A stretch of DNA of 64,000 nucleotides from Fidelibacterota bacterium (GTDB lineage Bacteria > Fidelibacterota > Marinisomatia > SCGC-AAA003-L08 > TS1B11). The stretch lies in NCBI GenBank assembly GCA_004124875.1, contig SCKJ01000001.1, forward strand, positions 124,001 to 188,000, written 5' to 3'. A program made the position numbers and the translations under genes. Positions 1 to 8,881 of the stretch are shown piece by piece (the stretch's first letter is position 1; every line of letters begins with the position of its first letter). The notes under the pieces are model-generated. The model worked only from the letters and a program-made list of their open reading frames with translations, was not told the origin of the DNA and searched no databases.

Positions 1-2
1 TC

Positions 3-350
3 ATTACTTCGCGCGGTAAGCCACGTTTTGCGGTTGTCGAGTACCAGGCATTCCTCAAACTGCTGGAAGACCTGGACGAGCACAAAAAAGCCGCTCCCCA
101 TGGCACGCGCAAACGCCAGCGCAAGGAACCCACTGCGCAGGAACTGACCCGCATGATGCGCACGAATCCAATCCGCGGTTGGCGCCTGTTCCGCAATCTC
201 ACGCAATCGGAGCTGGCCGACTTGACGGGGCTGAAACAGACTCACGTCAGCCTGATGGAAGCCAACAAGATAAAACCGCGGCGCAATACGCTGGCCAAAC
301 TGGCGGAAGCGTTGAGCTGCGACATCGACGACCTGATTCCCCGCGGCTGA
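3..350 (+). CDS. Phd/YefM-like plus XRE helix-turn-helix antitoxin-type regulator (5' end missing)
   Basis: The reading frame is open from the window edge, so the true start lies upstream; the ATG at 153 would give only the DNA-binding half. The visible N-terminal part (ITSRGKPRFAVVEYQAFLKL, then an acidic stretch) resembles the dimerising segment of Phd/YefM antitoxins. It is followed by a basic linker and a complete XRE-type HTH of about 55 residues, with LTQSELADLTGLKQTHVSLM as the recognition core. Such two-part proteins usually act as antitoxin and autorepressor. A partner toxin would be expected next to it, but the downstream neighbour is an exonuclease, so any toxin must lie outside the window. 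The family assignment of the N-terminal half is inference from short similarity. Confidence 0.6.
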   Translation: MTSRGKPRFAVVEYQAFLKLLEDLDEHKKAAPHGTRKRQRKEPTAQELTRMMRTNPIRGWRLFRNLTQSELADLTGLKQTHVSLMEANKIKPRRNTLAKLAEALSCDIDDLIPRG

Positions 351-374
351 ACGCCGGCGAAACACGGCCAAGCT

Positions 375-1025
375 GTGCGCTACCTTATCTTCGATATAGA
401 AACGGTGCCCCGGACGGGGCTGGACGAAGCCCTTGAAGCCGAAGTGGCGCGCCGCACTGAACTGGAGGTAGCCAAAGGCCGCCGCGAACAGGCCGAGGCC
501 GAATCGCTGATCCGTTCAATCTCGCCCTTTTTTGGCCGTGTTCTGGCCATCGGCATGCGATTGTTCAACGACGGCGCATCCGAACTAAAGGACAAAGTGA
601 TCTGCGAAAGCGATGAAGCGGCCACATTGGGCGCCTTTCTGGAGACCATCAACCACTCCGCGTCGCACGATCTGCGCTTTATACACTATAACGGGCTGGG
701 GTTTGATATCCCCTTCATCATCAACCGCGCGGCGCATCTGGGGCTGCCCATCACCAACCGCCGCTTTCTCGATCTTCGCAAATTCCGCTTCGATCCCCAC
801 ATCGACCTGATGCAGTTCCTGGCCCATTGGAGCGGACGCGACAGCGTCAGTCTTGATATCGCCTGTCACAGCTTCGGCATACCCTCACCAAAGGCAGGGG
901 AGGTAACCGGCAACACCGTGGCCGAGGCGTTCGCGGCCGGCAATCTGGAGGCGGTTGAGGAGTACGTCATGCGCGATGTTGAGGCCACCTACCAGCTGTT
1001 TCTGAAAGTGAGAGACTACCTGTAG
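375..1025 (+). CDS. Predicted 3'-5' exonuclease, PolB-like (DEDD family)
   Basis: 216 residues starting at GTG. All exonuclease motifs of the DNA polymerase B-like DEDDy fold are visible: DIET near residue 7 (Exo I, metal-binding Asp and Glu), HYNGLGFD near 104 to 111 (Exo II) and YVMRD at 197 to 201 (Exo III, catalytic Tyr and Asp). There is no polymerase domain, so this is a stand-alone exonuclease of the PF10108 type, presumably trimming DNA or RNA 3' ends in the cytoplasm. It starts 24 bases after the antitoxin-like gene and may be co-transcribed with it. The substrate cannot be told from the sequence. Confidence 0.8.
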   Translation: MRYLIFDIETVPRTGLDEALEAEVARRTELEVAKGRREQAEAESLIRSISPFFGRVLAIGMRLFNDGASELKDKVICESDEAATLGAFLETINHSASHDLRFIHYNGLGFDIPFIINRAAHLGLPITNRRFLDLRKFRFDPHIDLMQFLAHWSGRDSVSLDIACHSFGIPSPKAGEVTGNTVAEAFAAGNLEAVEEYVMRDVEATYQLFLKVRDYL

Positions 1026-1073
1026 GTCAATGGCCGACGCCAACGGCGCACGGCGCAAGAGCGATTATGACGG

Positions 1074-1838
1074 CTAGAGGCGGTCGATCAGGGCCGGCAA
1101 ATCGACCAGCGAGTCGATGGTCCAGTCCGCGGAATTTCCGGCCGCTTCAGCATCGTAGATGCCGGTCCTGACCATAATCGACTGGAGTCCCGCCGCTTCG
1201 GCCCCCCGCAGGTCATTTTCAACCGAGTCGCCAACGACGGCGATTTGAGCGCGCGGAAAGCTCCACCCTTCCAGGGCGAGATCAAAAAAGAGCCGCGCAG
1301 GCTTGCCGACCACAATCGCCTGCTTGGCGGTGGCGTATTCCAACGCTGCCACATAGGGACCCAGGTCGAGGGTAGGCCCGTACTCCGCCTTCAGCCAGTA
1401 GCGCCCCTTCTGCATGGCGACCAGCTCGGCGCCGGCCAGCACCGCCCCAAACAGCGCATTCATCCTGGCGTAGTTGAAATCATCGCGCAAATCGGCCAGC
1501 ACCACCGCCTGAGGGTTTTCCTGGGTGAGCTCCAGCCCATCGAACTCCTCAAAAACAGCCTCATCGCGGGTGGCCAGCCACACCCGCCGGTACCCCTGTT
1601 TGCGGCAATAGAGGGCCGCAGCCTGAGGGGCGATGAATATATCTGCGGGCGTCGACTCAATGCCCATGCCGGCCAGCCGCTTCACGAGCCGACCGCGACT
1701 CATACCGGTCGTGTTGGTGATAAAACGGAACGGAATCTTGCGCCGGCGCAGGAAGTCAATGGCGAAGCTCGCCCCGGGATATCCCTGCCCCTGGCTATAG
1801 ACGGTGCCATCGAGATCGATGAGCAGGGCCGAGATCAA
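1074..1838 (-). CDS. HAD-superfamily phosphatase, subfamily IIA (NagD/LHPP-like)
   Basis: 254 residues. Motif I DLDGTVY near residue 8 carries the nucleophile Asp and acid/base Asp, motif II is the TNTT segment near 41 to 44, motif III the GKPA lysine near 178, and motif IV GDSVENDLRG near 203. The large cap between motifs II and III marks subfamily IIA, to which NagD and the phospholysine/phosphohistidine phosphatase LHPP belong. The physiological substrate is unknown. It is the last gene of the nine-gene minus-strand operon; its start codon directly abuts the stop of the 2-hydroxyacid dehydrogenase gene. Confidence 0.8.
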   Translation of the reverse strand: MISALLIDLDGTVYSQGQGYPGASFAIDFLRRRKIPFRFITNTTGMSRGRLVKRLAGMGIESTPADIFIAPQAAALYCRKQGYRRVWLATRDEAVFEEFDGLELTQENPQAVVLADLRDDFNYARMNALFGAVLAGAELVAMQKGRYWLKAEYGPTLDLGPYVAALEYATAKQAIVVGKPARLFFDLALEGWSFPRAQIAVVGDSVENDLRGAEAAGLQSIMVRTGIYDAEAAGNSADWTIDSLVDLPALIDRL

Positions 1839-2777
1839 TCAGTACCCCTTGGTCCAGTCCACCAGGTTTTCCAGCGGTCGTCCGGAAAGATAGCGTTCCA
1901 GGTTCTCACCAAAGATTTTAATGACGTCGGCAGGAAAACTGCTGGCTGCCACATGGGGCGTAACGGTTACCTCCTGCAATTCCCAGAGTGGGGAGCCGGC
2001 CGGCAACGGCTCGGTGGCAAATACATCAAGGATGGCCCCGGCTATCCAGCCTGCCCCAACGGCTCGCACCAGCGACGCTTCATCAATCACATCGCCGCGG
2101 CCAATGTTGATAAGCACAGCGCCCGGTTTACACCCCTTGAGCCGGTCCCCCGATAGCAGTCCAACCGTATCGGGCGTGCTGGGCAGAACGTTGACCAGGT
2201 AGTCGGTTCCTGCAAGGAACGGCGCCATCTGCTCCCGCGTGAAAACCCGATCCACGCCGTCCACCGGTTCGTCCTTGGTGCGCAGCCCCCACACCGTCAT
2301 GCCAAATTGACCGGCAACCGAGGCGACTGCTGAGCCAATGTCACCGGCTCCCAGGATGCCCAGCGTGAGGCCGCTCAGTTTCCGGGGGACGCGGGGCTTC
2401 CATTGGCGGCGCTCCTGGTCTCGCCGCAGATCGACAATATCGTGCTCCCGGGCCAGGATGTGGCCCAGCACATACTCTGCCATTTGGGGTCCAAATATCC
2501 CTTTGAGCCGGGTCAGTTGATAATCACTGCGGTGGCCATTGCGTAATAGGGGCTCTATTCCAGCGAACGTGGCCTGCAGCCATATCAGCGAGGATGCCTC
2601 GGCCAGGTGGGCCGCAATGAGGTCCGGGTCGGCCAGGATAATTTCCGCTGCGCCGACGGCCTTCCTGGTGGCCACATCGTCCTTGGCGCGGACCCACTCA
2701 ATGCCGTCGGGAGCGAGCTCATCCAAAGCCAGTTCCAGCCCCTTTATTCTTGTGACCAGTAGTGTTTTGACAGGCAA
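1839..2777 (-). CDS. D-isomer-specific 2-hydroxyacid dehydrogenase (GhrA-like)
   Basis: 312 residues. It has the NAD(P)-binding glycine motif GAGDIGS near residue 142 and the catalytic triad of the family: Arg in NIGRGDV, Glu in ATEPLP and His in TPHVAAS. The short N-terminal catalytic domain and the overall size fit glyoxylate/hydroxypyruvate reductase-type members better than phosphoglycerate dehydrogenase, which carries an extra ACT domain. It would reduce a 2-keto acid in the cytoplasm using NAD(P)H. It lies 9 bases after dapF in the operon, but no pathway link to dapF is evident. Confidence 0.82.
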   Translation of the reverse strand: MPVKTLLVTRIKGLELALDELAPDGIEWVRAKDDVATRKAVGAAEIILADPDLIAAHLAEASSLIWLQATFAGIEPLLRNGHRSDYQLTRLKGIFGPQMAEYVLGHILAREHDIVDLRRDQERRQWKPRVPRKLSGLTLGILGAGDIGSAVASVAGQFGMTVWGLRTKDEPVDGVDRVFTREQMAPFLAGTDYLVNVLPSTPDTVGLLSGDRLKGCKPGAVLINIGRGDVIDEASLVRAVGAGWIAGAILDVFATEPLPAGSPLWELQEVTVTPHVAASSFPADVIKIFGENLERYLSGRPLENLVDWTKGY

Positions 2778-2786
2778 GGGGGCGGC

Positions 2787-3581
2787 CTAAAAATCGTCCG
2801 GCAGTTGCGCTTCGAAGACGATGACGACAGGACCGGCTACAGTCACTTCGACCCACTGGTCGTCAAAGGTGACCGTGAGCTCGCCGCCCGGATTGATGAC
2901 CCTGATGGGACTTTTCATCGGGCCGGTCATGGCGGCCTGATAGCTCGCCGCCACTGAGCCGCTGGCGCATGAATCGACCACCGCTTCCACCCCTTTCTCG
3001 TAGGTCATCACATTCAAGGTCGATTCATCGATGCGCTCATAAAAGTTCACATTGATCCCGCGCGGCTGAAATTGCTCGGCGTAGCGTATGGCCGGACCGG
3101 CAGCGGCGATCATTTCCCGTCGCAGACCGGACACCTCAGCGGCAAAATGCGGCGCCCCGGAGTCGATATGCTGGCCAGCATAACCTTCCACTTCCCCCAT
3201 CCCCGACACCTGCCGGGGCGGCAAAATCTGCAGCTCCACAAATCCCGATTCAAGGATCCGGGCCCGGTGCACACCTGCCCCGGTCCGCACAGTGGCACTG
3301 CTTTTGCCGCCGTTACCGCGCAGAAAGTATCGGACCGCGCAGCGGCAGCCGTTGGCGCAGAAGGTCTCCCAGCTGCCATCGGCGTTATGGTAGTCCAGGA
3401 GGAAGTCAGCTGCCGATGTGGTGTCAGTTGAGAGGATCAGGACGCCATCAGCGCCGATGCCCGTTTGCCGGTTGCAAACTCGTTGGATAAAGGACTCCTC
3501 GCGGATCACGGCAGGAGCGTTGGCGGCATCGAACAGGATGAAATCGTTGCCGTTGCCATGAACTTTCGCAAACGGAACCAT
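2787..3581 (-). CDS. dapF: Diaminopimelate epimerase
   Basis: 264 residues, normal length. DapF converts LL- to meso-diaminopimelate for lysine and peptidoglycan synthesis. The N-terminal VHGNGNDFILFD is the family start motif. The two catalytic cysteines are both present: one in FCANGCR (usually CGNGAR) and one in VDSCASGSVAA (usually ACGTGACA), each a slightly divergent version. The GIN and NVNFYE segments also match. It sits in the middle of the minus-strand operon, with gaps of 3 and 9 bases to its neighbours. The changed residues around the active-site cysteines are unusual but keep the key Cys, Asn and Gly. Confidence 0.9.
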   Translation of the reverse strand: MVPFAKVHGNGNDFILFDAANAPAVIREESFIQRVCNRQTGIGADGVLILSTDTTSAADFLLDYHNADGSWETFCANGCRCAVRYFLRGNGGKSSATVRTGAGVHRARILESGFVELQILPPRQVSGMGEVEGYAGQHIDSGAPHFAAEVSGLRREMIAAAGPAIRYAEQFQPRGINVNFYERIDESTLNVMTYEKGVEAVVDSCASGSVAASYQAAMTGPMKSPIRVINPGGELTVTFDDQWVEVTVAGPVVIVFEAQLPDDF

Positions 3582-3584
3582 GGG

Positions 3585-4031
3585 CTAGAAAAATCCTGCC
3601 ATGATGCTCAGCGCCACCACGATAGTCAACAGTACGGCCAGGGCCTGCACCAGAGTGCCAATACTGTCACTGGCCGAAGATCGGGGCTCGGCGATCCCGG
3701 CCTGTAGTTTCCGGTGCAACACCAGCGCGACCCCTACTGTCACAAGGCCGAGGGCAATCTTCAAGGTCAGCAGCATGGAGCCGGTCAGCAGGGCCGGGCG
3801 TGCCAGGAGCGTAAGGATTCCCGCCAGCACCAGTCCGGTACCGGCAGGGACAGTGGCCCGGCTGCTGACTTCCAGCATGGCCGGCAACCGCGCAGCTTGC
3901 GCCGCCTCTCCATCATCGGTACGCCACCAAAGCACAGCCATCAACAGGGTTGCGCCAGCCATGATGGCGACCAAAATGATATGCAGGACCAGCAGAGCTG
4001 TGAGGTACACTCTCAGAATTCCTTGATCCAT
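3585..4031 (-). CDS. Four-helix integral membrane protein of unknown function
   Basis: 148 residues with four predicted membrane helices (about 8-33, 60-78, 85-105 and 123-147) and short loops; the loop after helix 1 carries charged residues. No catalytic motif is visible. The size and layout recall small CopD/DUF2269-like membrane proteins, but similarity is too weak to name a family. The gene overlaps the end of the upstream HAD phosphatase gene by 19 bases, which indicates translational coupling within the operon, and it is followed by dapF after 3 bases. Confidence 0.65.
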   Translation of the reverse strand: MDQGILRVYLTALLVLHIILVAIMAGATLLMAVLWWRTDDGEAAQAARLPAMLEVSSRATVPAGTGLVLAGILTLLARPALLTGSMLLTLKIALGLVTVGVALVLHRKLQAGIAEPRSSASDSIGTLVQALAVLLTIVVALSIMAGFF

Positions 4032-4714
4032 TGGATGAGCTGCTGCGTCTCTTCCAGTGTGTCAACCAGCCAGGTCGGCCGCTCGTCCTCGATGGCTCGT
4101 CGCCATTCCGGATCGTCTCTGCGGCAGACAACCATCCCGGCCATACCTGCGTTTCGGGCCACGCGGGCATCGGCCGGTGTATCGCCAACGAGGATCGTCG
4201 TTTTGGCCGGATAAGCTTCACCGAGAACGTCCCAGGCACGCTCTGCCGCAACAAATGGCAGATCTTCCCGCTTATGGCCATCATCGCCAAAGATGCCGAA
4301 ATCAAACAGCTCCCACAGCCCGGTATCAGCCAGTTTTATCCTGGCGCCCCGCTCCAAGTTGCCCGTCATGATGGCCGTGGCCCACCCGGCGGCCCGGCAG
4401 GCCTCTATCAGTTCCCGGGCTCCAGGAAATACCTGCACACTGTCCGCCGGCCTTAAACCTGTCTCCACGAGCTCCAGGTAACGATCAAGGATAGCGCTAA
4501 TCGCGCCTTCATCAATCGGCGCGTCGTTGCCATATTTCAGCAGCGCTTGCCTGACGATTATCGGGTCGGTCGATCCGGCGACATCGTGAAAGCTCAGCTC
4601 AACCTTGAGCATGAGATGCTCGCCTACGGCCGCCGCCATACATTGCCGCGGCACGGGGCCAGAGCTGATCAGGGTCCCATCGATATCGAACAGGATGAGT
4701 CGGCGGCGCGGCAT
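4013..4714 (-). CDS. HAD-family hydrolase (phosphoglycolate phosphatase-like)
   Basis: 233 residues. Motif I is FDIDGTLI near residue 9, motif II the MTGN segment near 116, the lysine of motif III lies in the GHKRED region, and motif IV is GDTPADARVARNAG near 179. A helical cap between motifs I and II makes it subfamily I, like phosphoglycolate phosphatase and many phosphosugar phosphatases. It probably acts on a small cytoplasmic phosphate ester; the exact substrate is not predictable. It follows an SDR gene after 3 bases and overlaps the next membrane-protein gene. Confidence 0.78.
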   Translation of the reverse strand: MPRRRLILFDIDGTLISSGPVPRQCMAAAVGEHLMLKVELSFHDVAGSTDPIIVRQALLKYGNDAPIDEGAISAILDRYLELVETGLRPADSVQVFPGARELIEACRAAGWATAIMTGNLERGARIKLADTGLWELFDFGIFGDDGHKREDLPFVAAERAWDVLGEAYPAKTTILVGDTPADARVARNAGMAGMVVCRRDDPEWRRAIEDERPTWLVDTLEETQQLIQWIKEF

Positions 4715-4717
4715 GTG

Positions 4718-5398
4718 CTAGACGAAAAATTTCTCTCCATTGGGCGGATTGTCTGTCTCATTTAGAATGCCGGCAATCTTTGCGGCAATGATTTCAGGTT
4801 TCGCCCAGCTGTCGAAATCGCCGTCAGGCATACTTTCCCGGTTGGCCGGTGTGTCGATAACGGCCGGGATAATCAGGTTGGCGGTATACTCACCGGCGCT
4901 TTCGGCGGCAATGGTCAGGGTGAGGTTGTGGACGGCAGCCTTACTCATCGCGTACGGCGCAGCGCCGGCCAGGCCACTTTCCCCGGCGGCGGATCCAAAA
5001 TTGATGATGTGGCCATACTGCTGCTCCTTGAACAGTGGCAATATCGCCTGGCAAGCATTCAGGCAGGTGAGGTAGTTGAGATTAAACATTCGCGGCCAGG
5101 CAGCTCCCTGAATCTGGTCAACCGGGCCATCCATGACAAACCCGCCAGCCGTGTTGATCCAGGCATGAAAGCTGTCCATGTGCCGTAATATTTCCGTTAC
5201 GATGAAATTGACTGAGACCCGGTCGGTCAGATCGCCGGTGACATAGCTGTGCTGATCATCCACCGGCCGATAATCGACGGCTGCCTCCCGCAAGATCCCG
5301 ATAACATGCTTGGCCCTCCCTTTCATGTAATCAATGAGGGCAGACCCGACCACCCCGCTGGCTCCGGTGACCACGACAATCTGATCGCTGAGCTTCAC
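4718..5398 (-). CDS. Short-chain dehydrogenase/reductase
   Basis: 226 residues with a Rossmann fold. The cofactor motif TGASGVVGS lies near residue 11, the structural NTAGGF (usually NNAG) near 88, Ser in GSAAGES near 139, and the catalytic YAMSK near 153. The spacing is that of classical SDRs. It has a short C-terminus and no membrane segment. Its start overlaps the stop of the upstream SDR gene by four bases (ATGA), so the two reductases are translationally coupled. Substrate and cofactor preference are unknown. Confidence 0.8.
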   Translation of the reverse strand: MKLSDQIVVVTGASGVVGSALIDYMKGRAKHVIGILREAAVDYRPVDDQHSYVTGDLTDRVSVNFIVTEILRHMDSFHAWINTAGGFVMDGPVDQIQGAAWPRMFNLNYLTCLNACQAILPLFKEQQYGHIINFGSAAGESGLAGAAPYAMSKAAVHNLTLTIAAESAGEYTANLIIPAVIDTPANRESMPDGDFDSWAKPEIIAAKIAGILNETDNPPNGEKFFV

Positions 5399-6189
5399 GG
5401 GCGCCCCTTTTTGCGCCGGTGGATCATTCTGGCTGCCGACTGGTCGGTGGCCAGGACCAGCATCTCGCTGATGTTTACATGGGGCGGCCGGGTGGCGGCA
5501 TAGAACACTGCATCGGCAATATCTTCCGGCCGCAGGGGGTGGGTGTCGGCGTAAATCTCGGTGGCCTTCTGCTCATCGCCATCATACCTGACAAGGCTGA
5601 ACTCGGTCTCCACCAACCCCGGATCGATGGAGGAGACGCGCACGGGAGAGCCCAGAAGATCCATTTTCAACCCCCGGCTGAGTGCCTTGACCGCAAATTT
5701 TGTGGCCGCATAAATGGACCCGCCGGGGTATGTTTCCTGCCCGGCGATAGAGCCGATATTGATCACGTGCCCCCGCCCGCGCTTGAGCATGCCGGGCACG
5801 CAGAGGCGGGTCATGGTGAGCAGGCCCTTCACATTGGTGTCGATCATCCTATCGATATCGTCGGAGGTCGTCTCCCACTCCGGTGCCACCCCTTGGACCA
5901 GTCCGGCATTGTTCACCAGGATATCGACAGCCTGCCACTCCTGCGGCAGACTTTCAAACGCCCCGGTAACAGCAGCTGCCACCGACACATCGTTCACCAT
6001 AATCCGAACCTCCGAGCCGTGCCGGTCTCCGAGCCGCGCGGCCAGGCTCTCGAGGCGATCCTGCCGCCGTGCCATGATGAGCAGCCGCGATCCCGCTTCG
6101 GCAAAGACCTCGGCACAGGCCGCCCCGATGCCACTTGAAGCGCCGGTTATAAGCGTCAGGCTACCGCGCAGGTTTCCGCTAGCCGGCAT
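5395..6189 (-). CDS. Short-chain dehydrogenase, YdfG-like (3-hydroxy acid dehydrogenase family)
   Basis: 264 residues. Classical SDR motifs: TGASSGIGAACAE at the N-terminus, an ARR segment after beta-2 that favours NADP, NNAG near 94, Ser in NIGSIAGQE and YAATK as the active site. The PSSIDPGLVETEF-like C-terminal half (here RVSSIDPGLVETEF) and the PEDIADAV segment are typical of YdfG, an NADP-dependent 3-hydroxy acid/malonic semialdehyde reductase. The C-terminus is basic (HRRKKGRP). It overlaps the DUF58 gene upstream by 11 bases. Confidence 0.85.
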   Translation of the reverse strand: MPASGNLRGSLTLITGASSGIGAACAEVFAEAGSRLLIMARRQDRLESLAARLGDRHGSEVRIMVNDVSVAAAVTGAFESLPQEWQAVDILVNNAGLVQGVAPEWETTSDDIDRMIDTNVKGLLTMTRLCVPGMLKRGRGHVINIGSIAGQETYPGGSIYAATKFAVKALSRGLKMDLLGSPVRVSSIDPGLVETEFSLVRYDGDEQKATEIYADTHPLRPEDIADAVFYAATRPPHVNISEMLVLATDQSAARMIHRRKKGRP

Positions 6190-7075
6190 AGCGCCGCTTC
6201 AGAAGATATTCGGACAGAGCGCGGTCCATCGGTTGATCGGTCCTGAGCAGGACGTAGTCGATATTGTGCTGGCGGCAGAGTGTCCTGTAGCCGGCCACGA
6301 ATTTGTTAACGGCCTGTTGGTAAATTTCCTGGATATGCCACGGCTCGGTGGTGAGGGAGTCGCCGGTTTCCAGATCGTTAAAGCGGGTGCGGGAGGAATA
6401 AGAAAACTCGAGTTCCTGAGGGTCGAGGACATGAAAGACGATGACTTCATGTTTTTTGTGCCGGAAATGTTTCAGCCCCATCATCACCTCATCGGGATCA
6501 TCCAGCAGATCGGAGATGAGCACAATCAGGCCCCGTTTACGGATACCCTCGGCCAGCTGGTGCAACATGGGCGACATGCGCGTTTCCGGTCCCGGGACGA
6601 TAGCAGACATGGCCGCCATCAGCGCTTTCATGTGGCTCGCTTTGCCCCGGGGCGGCAGATAGTTGCGCAGTTCGCTGTCAAACAGGGCAAGACCGACGGC
6701 ATCCTGCTGCTTGAGCATCAGGTAGGCCAGCGCCGCTGTCAGGGTTTGGGCGTAGTCGAGCTTGGTGGTACTGCCTGAGCCAAAGGTCATCGATTTGCTC
6801 TGATCCAATATCAGGTAACATTTAAGGTTGGTCTCTTCCTCGAACCGCTTGATGTAATAGCGGTCCGTTTTGCCGAACAGTTTCCAGTCGATATGGCGGA
6901 TTTCATCGCCTGAACCGTAGGCGCGGTGCTCGGCAAATTCCACAGAGTAGCCGTGGTAAGGTGACCGGTGGTGGCCTGCCATGAAACCTTCCACCACCAG
7001 GCGGGCACGCAACGAGAGGTTGTCCAGCCGGGCGGCGACTTCGGGTCTGAGAAAGCGGGCCACACCAGAGGACAC
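6179..7075 (-). CDS. DUF58 domain protein, partner of MoxR
   Basis: 298 residues. The DUF58 core (about residues 30 to 130) has the hallmark GSGDEIRHIDWKLFGKTD segment, followed by a von Willebrand A-like fold with ILDQSKSMTFG near 94, a MIDAS-type DxSxS variant. There are no membrane helices, so it is cytoplasmic. Proteins of this family are nearly always encoded next to a MoxR AAA ATPase, as here (14 bases downstream of moxR), and are thought to be adaptors or substrates of the ATPase. The BatA/BatB/TPR genes that often follow are missing; housekeeping enzyme genes follow instead. Confidence 0.88.
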   Translation of the reverse strand: MSSGVARFLRPEVAARLDNLSLRARLVVEGFMAGHHRSPYHGYSVEFAEHRAYGSGDEIRHIDWKLFGKTDRYYIKRFEEETNLKCYLILDQSKSMTFGSGSTTKLDYAQTLTAALAYLMLKQQDAVGLALFDSELRNYLPPRGKASHMKALMAAMSAIVPGPETRMSPMLHQLAEGIRKRGLIVLISDLLDDPDEVMMGLKHFRHKKHEVIVFHVLDPQELEFSYSSRTRFNDLETGDSLTTEPWHIQEIYQQAVNKFVAGYRTLCRQHNIDYVLLRTDQPMDRALSEYLLKRRYAG

Positions 7076-7089
7076 GGGCCGGGCAGCTC

Positions 7090-8064
7090 CTAGCTCATGC
7101 TCGCAATGAGCTGGTCGAGTATATCATCGGTGCTGATACCCTCGGCCTCGGCATTAAAATTGGTAATGATGCGATGGCGCATTACCGGCTTCACCAGGGA
7201 AGTAACGTCCTCAATGTCGGGGGTCGATCTGCCATCCAGCGCCGCTTTAACTTTGGCGCCCAGGATGAGGTACTGGCTGGCCCGCGGCCCTGCGCCCCAT
7301 TCGACCCACTGGCTGATAAAGTCGGGTTGCCCATTCTGATCCGGTCGCGTGCGGCGCACAAGATCGACGGCAAAATTGGCGACATTCTCCGCTACCGGCA
7401 CCTCCCGCACCAGGCTCTGGAACGTGAGAATGTCATCTTTTTTGAGGGAATGTTTCACCTTGCCGGCCATCTTGGAGGTGATCTGGTTGACCAGCTCGAC
7501 CTCTTCGTCGCGGCTAGGGTAGTCGATGCGCAAATGAAACATAAAGCGGTCGAGTTGCGCCTCCGGCAGCGGGTAGGTCCCCTCCTGTTCGATGGGATTT
7601 TGGGTGGCCATCACGAAGAACGGCTCCTCAAGCAGGTAAGTGGTGCCGGCAGCGGTCACCCGGTGCTCCTCCATCGCCTCCAGCAGGGCGGCCTGGGTCT
7701 TGGGCGGCGTCCGGTTAATTTCATCCGCCAAAATGATCTGGGCGAATATCGGCCCCTTGTAAAACTTAAACTCACGGCCGTCGCCCGACTCCTGGATGAT
7801 TTCCGTGCCGGTGATATCGGAAGGCATCAGATCGGGAGTAAACTGAATGCGGCTGAAAGAGAGGTCGAGCGTTTCGGCCAGCGTCTTGATGATCAGCGTT
7901 TTGGCCAGACCGGGCACCCCCTCCAGCAACACATGCCCCTGGCACAGCATGGCCATGAACAGATGTTCCAGAATATCCCGCTGGCCAATAATCACCCGGC
8001 CCACTTCCTTAAACAGCGCGTCCCGTGATTTGCTGAGGTCTTTTATGAGAGTCAGATTATCCAC
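7090..8064 (-). CDS. MoxR-family AAA+ ATPase
   Basis: 324 residues. Walker A EGVPGLAKT near residue 51, Walker B with sensor LADEINRTPPKTQAALLEAM near 114, and the family motif MATQNPIEQEGTYPLPEAQ near 155. The C-terminal lid with the EWGAGPRASQ segment is typical. MoxR proteins act as chaperones that assemble or activate protein or metal complexes. This is the first gene of the nine-gene minus-strand operon; about 160 bases separate it from the divergent pcm gene, so the promoters of both must lie there. Confidence 0.92.
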   Translation of the reverse strand: MDNLTLIKDLSKSRDALFKEVGRVIIGQRDILEHLFMAMLCQGHVLLEGVPGLAKTLIIKTLAETLDLSFSRIQFTPDLMPSDITGTEIIQESGDGREFKFYKGPIFAQIILADEINRTPPKTQAALLEAMEEHRVTAAGTTYLLEEPFFVMATQNPIEQEGTYPLPEAQLDRFMFHLRIDYPSRDEEVELVNQITSKMAGKVKHSLKKDDILTFQSLVREVPVAENVANFAVDLVRRTRPDQNGQPDFISQWVEWGAGPRASQYLILGAKVKAALDGRSTPDIEDVTSLVKPVMRHRIITNFNAEAEGISTDDILDQLIASMS

Positions 8065-8224
8065 CTGTATGCGTCCTGTACGTTATTTCCATGATCTGCT
8101 GCGCGAAACTTAGGAACATGGCGGCTGGAAATGGACGGAAAATAAGGACGGACCAGGGCACTGCATTGATGCGGTAAGCGCGGTGTGTGTTGCGGGGAGT
8201 GCCACGATTGATTAGATTCGAACG

Positions 8225-8872
8225 ATGCAATGGAAATCCGATCTATCTGCCCTGCGTCACCGGATGGTTGCCAAGCAGATTTTAGAGCGCGGAATCCGAA
8301 ACCCAGCCATATTGAATGCCATGGAGGAGATTCCCCGCCACCAGTTTGCGCCCTACACACCCGCCAGAAAGGCTTACAGCGACGGCCCTCTGCCTATTGG
8401 TCAGGGACAGACTATCTCTCAACCGTATATCGTCGCCTATATGACGGAAATCCTGGAGCTGCACCCCAGCCACAAAGTGCTGGAAGTCGGCACCGGATCA
8501 GGTTACCAGACGGCCTTGCTGGCGCATCTGGTGGCGGAGGTTTACTCCATTGAAATTGTCGTGAGCCACTATATTCGCGCCCGAAAAGTGCTCAGTAAAT
8601 ATGCCCTGCACAATATCCACTTGCGGCTGGGTAACGGCAGGGACGGTTGGTCCGAGGAAGCCCCATTTGACCGCATTATCGTGACGGCCGCCAGCACGGA
8701 TGCGCCTGAAAACTTGCTTGATCAGCTGCGTGAGGGGGGCTTGATGATCATCCCCGTGGGTCCCACACCATTTGAGCAGAAATTGAAAATTTTTCGGAAG
8801 AAAAACGGAATAATCGCGCGGCAGGATGATCTGCCGGTCCGTTTTGTGCCCCTGATTGATCAATCGGCCTAG
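8225..8872 (+). CDS. pcm: Protein-L-isoaspartate O-methyltransferase
   Basis: 215 residues, typical size. It repairs isoaspartyl residues in aged proteins using S-adenosylmethionine. The signature PIGQGQTISQPYIVAYM near 57 and the SAM-binding LEVGTGSGYQTALLA near 87 are complete, and the N-terminal RHRMVAKQI.ERGI segment is typical. The start has only a poor ribosome site. It is divergent from moxR and convergent with the sugar-dehydrogenase-like gene 9 bases downstream. Confidence 0.93.
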   Translation: MQWKSDLSALRHRMVAKQILERGIRNPAILNAMEEIPRHQFAPYTPARKAYSDGPLPIGQGQTISQPYIVAYMTEILELHPSHKVLEVGTGSGYQTALLAHLVAEVYSIEIVVSHYIRARKVLSKYALHNIHLRLGNGRDGWSEEAPFDRIIVTAASTDAPENLLDQLREGGLMIIPVGPTPFEQKLKIFRKKNGIIARQDDLPVRFVPLIDQSA

Positions 8873-8881
8873 GGCCGCGGC

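Noticed and set aside
5419-6778. Long open frames on the plus strand opposite the SDR and DUF58 genes
   Set aside because: Shadow frames of clearly identified minus-strand genes, with no ribosome sites or motifs.
8210-8222. GATTCGAAC resembling a tRNA T-loop
   Set aside because: No acceptor or anticodon stem can be folded around it.
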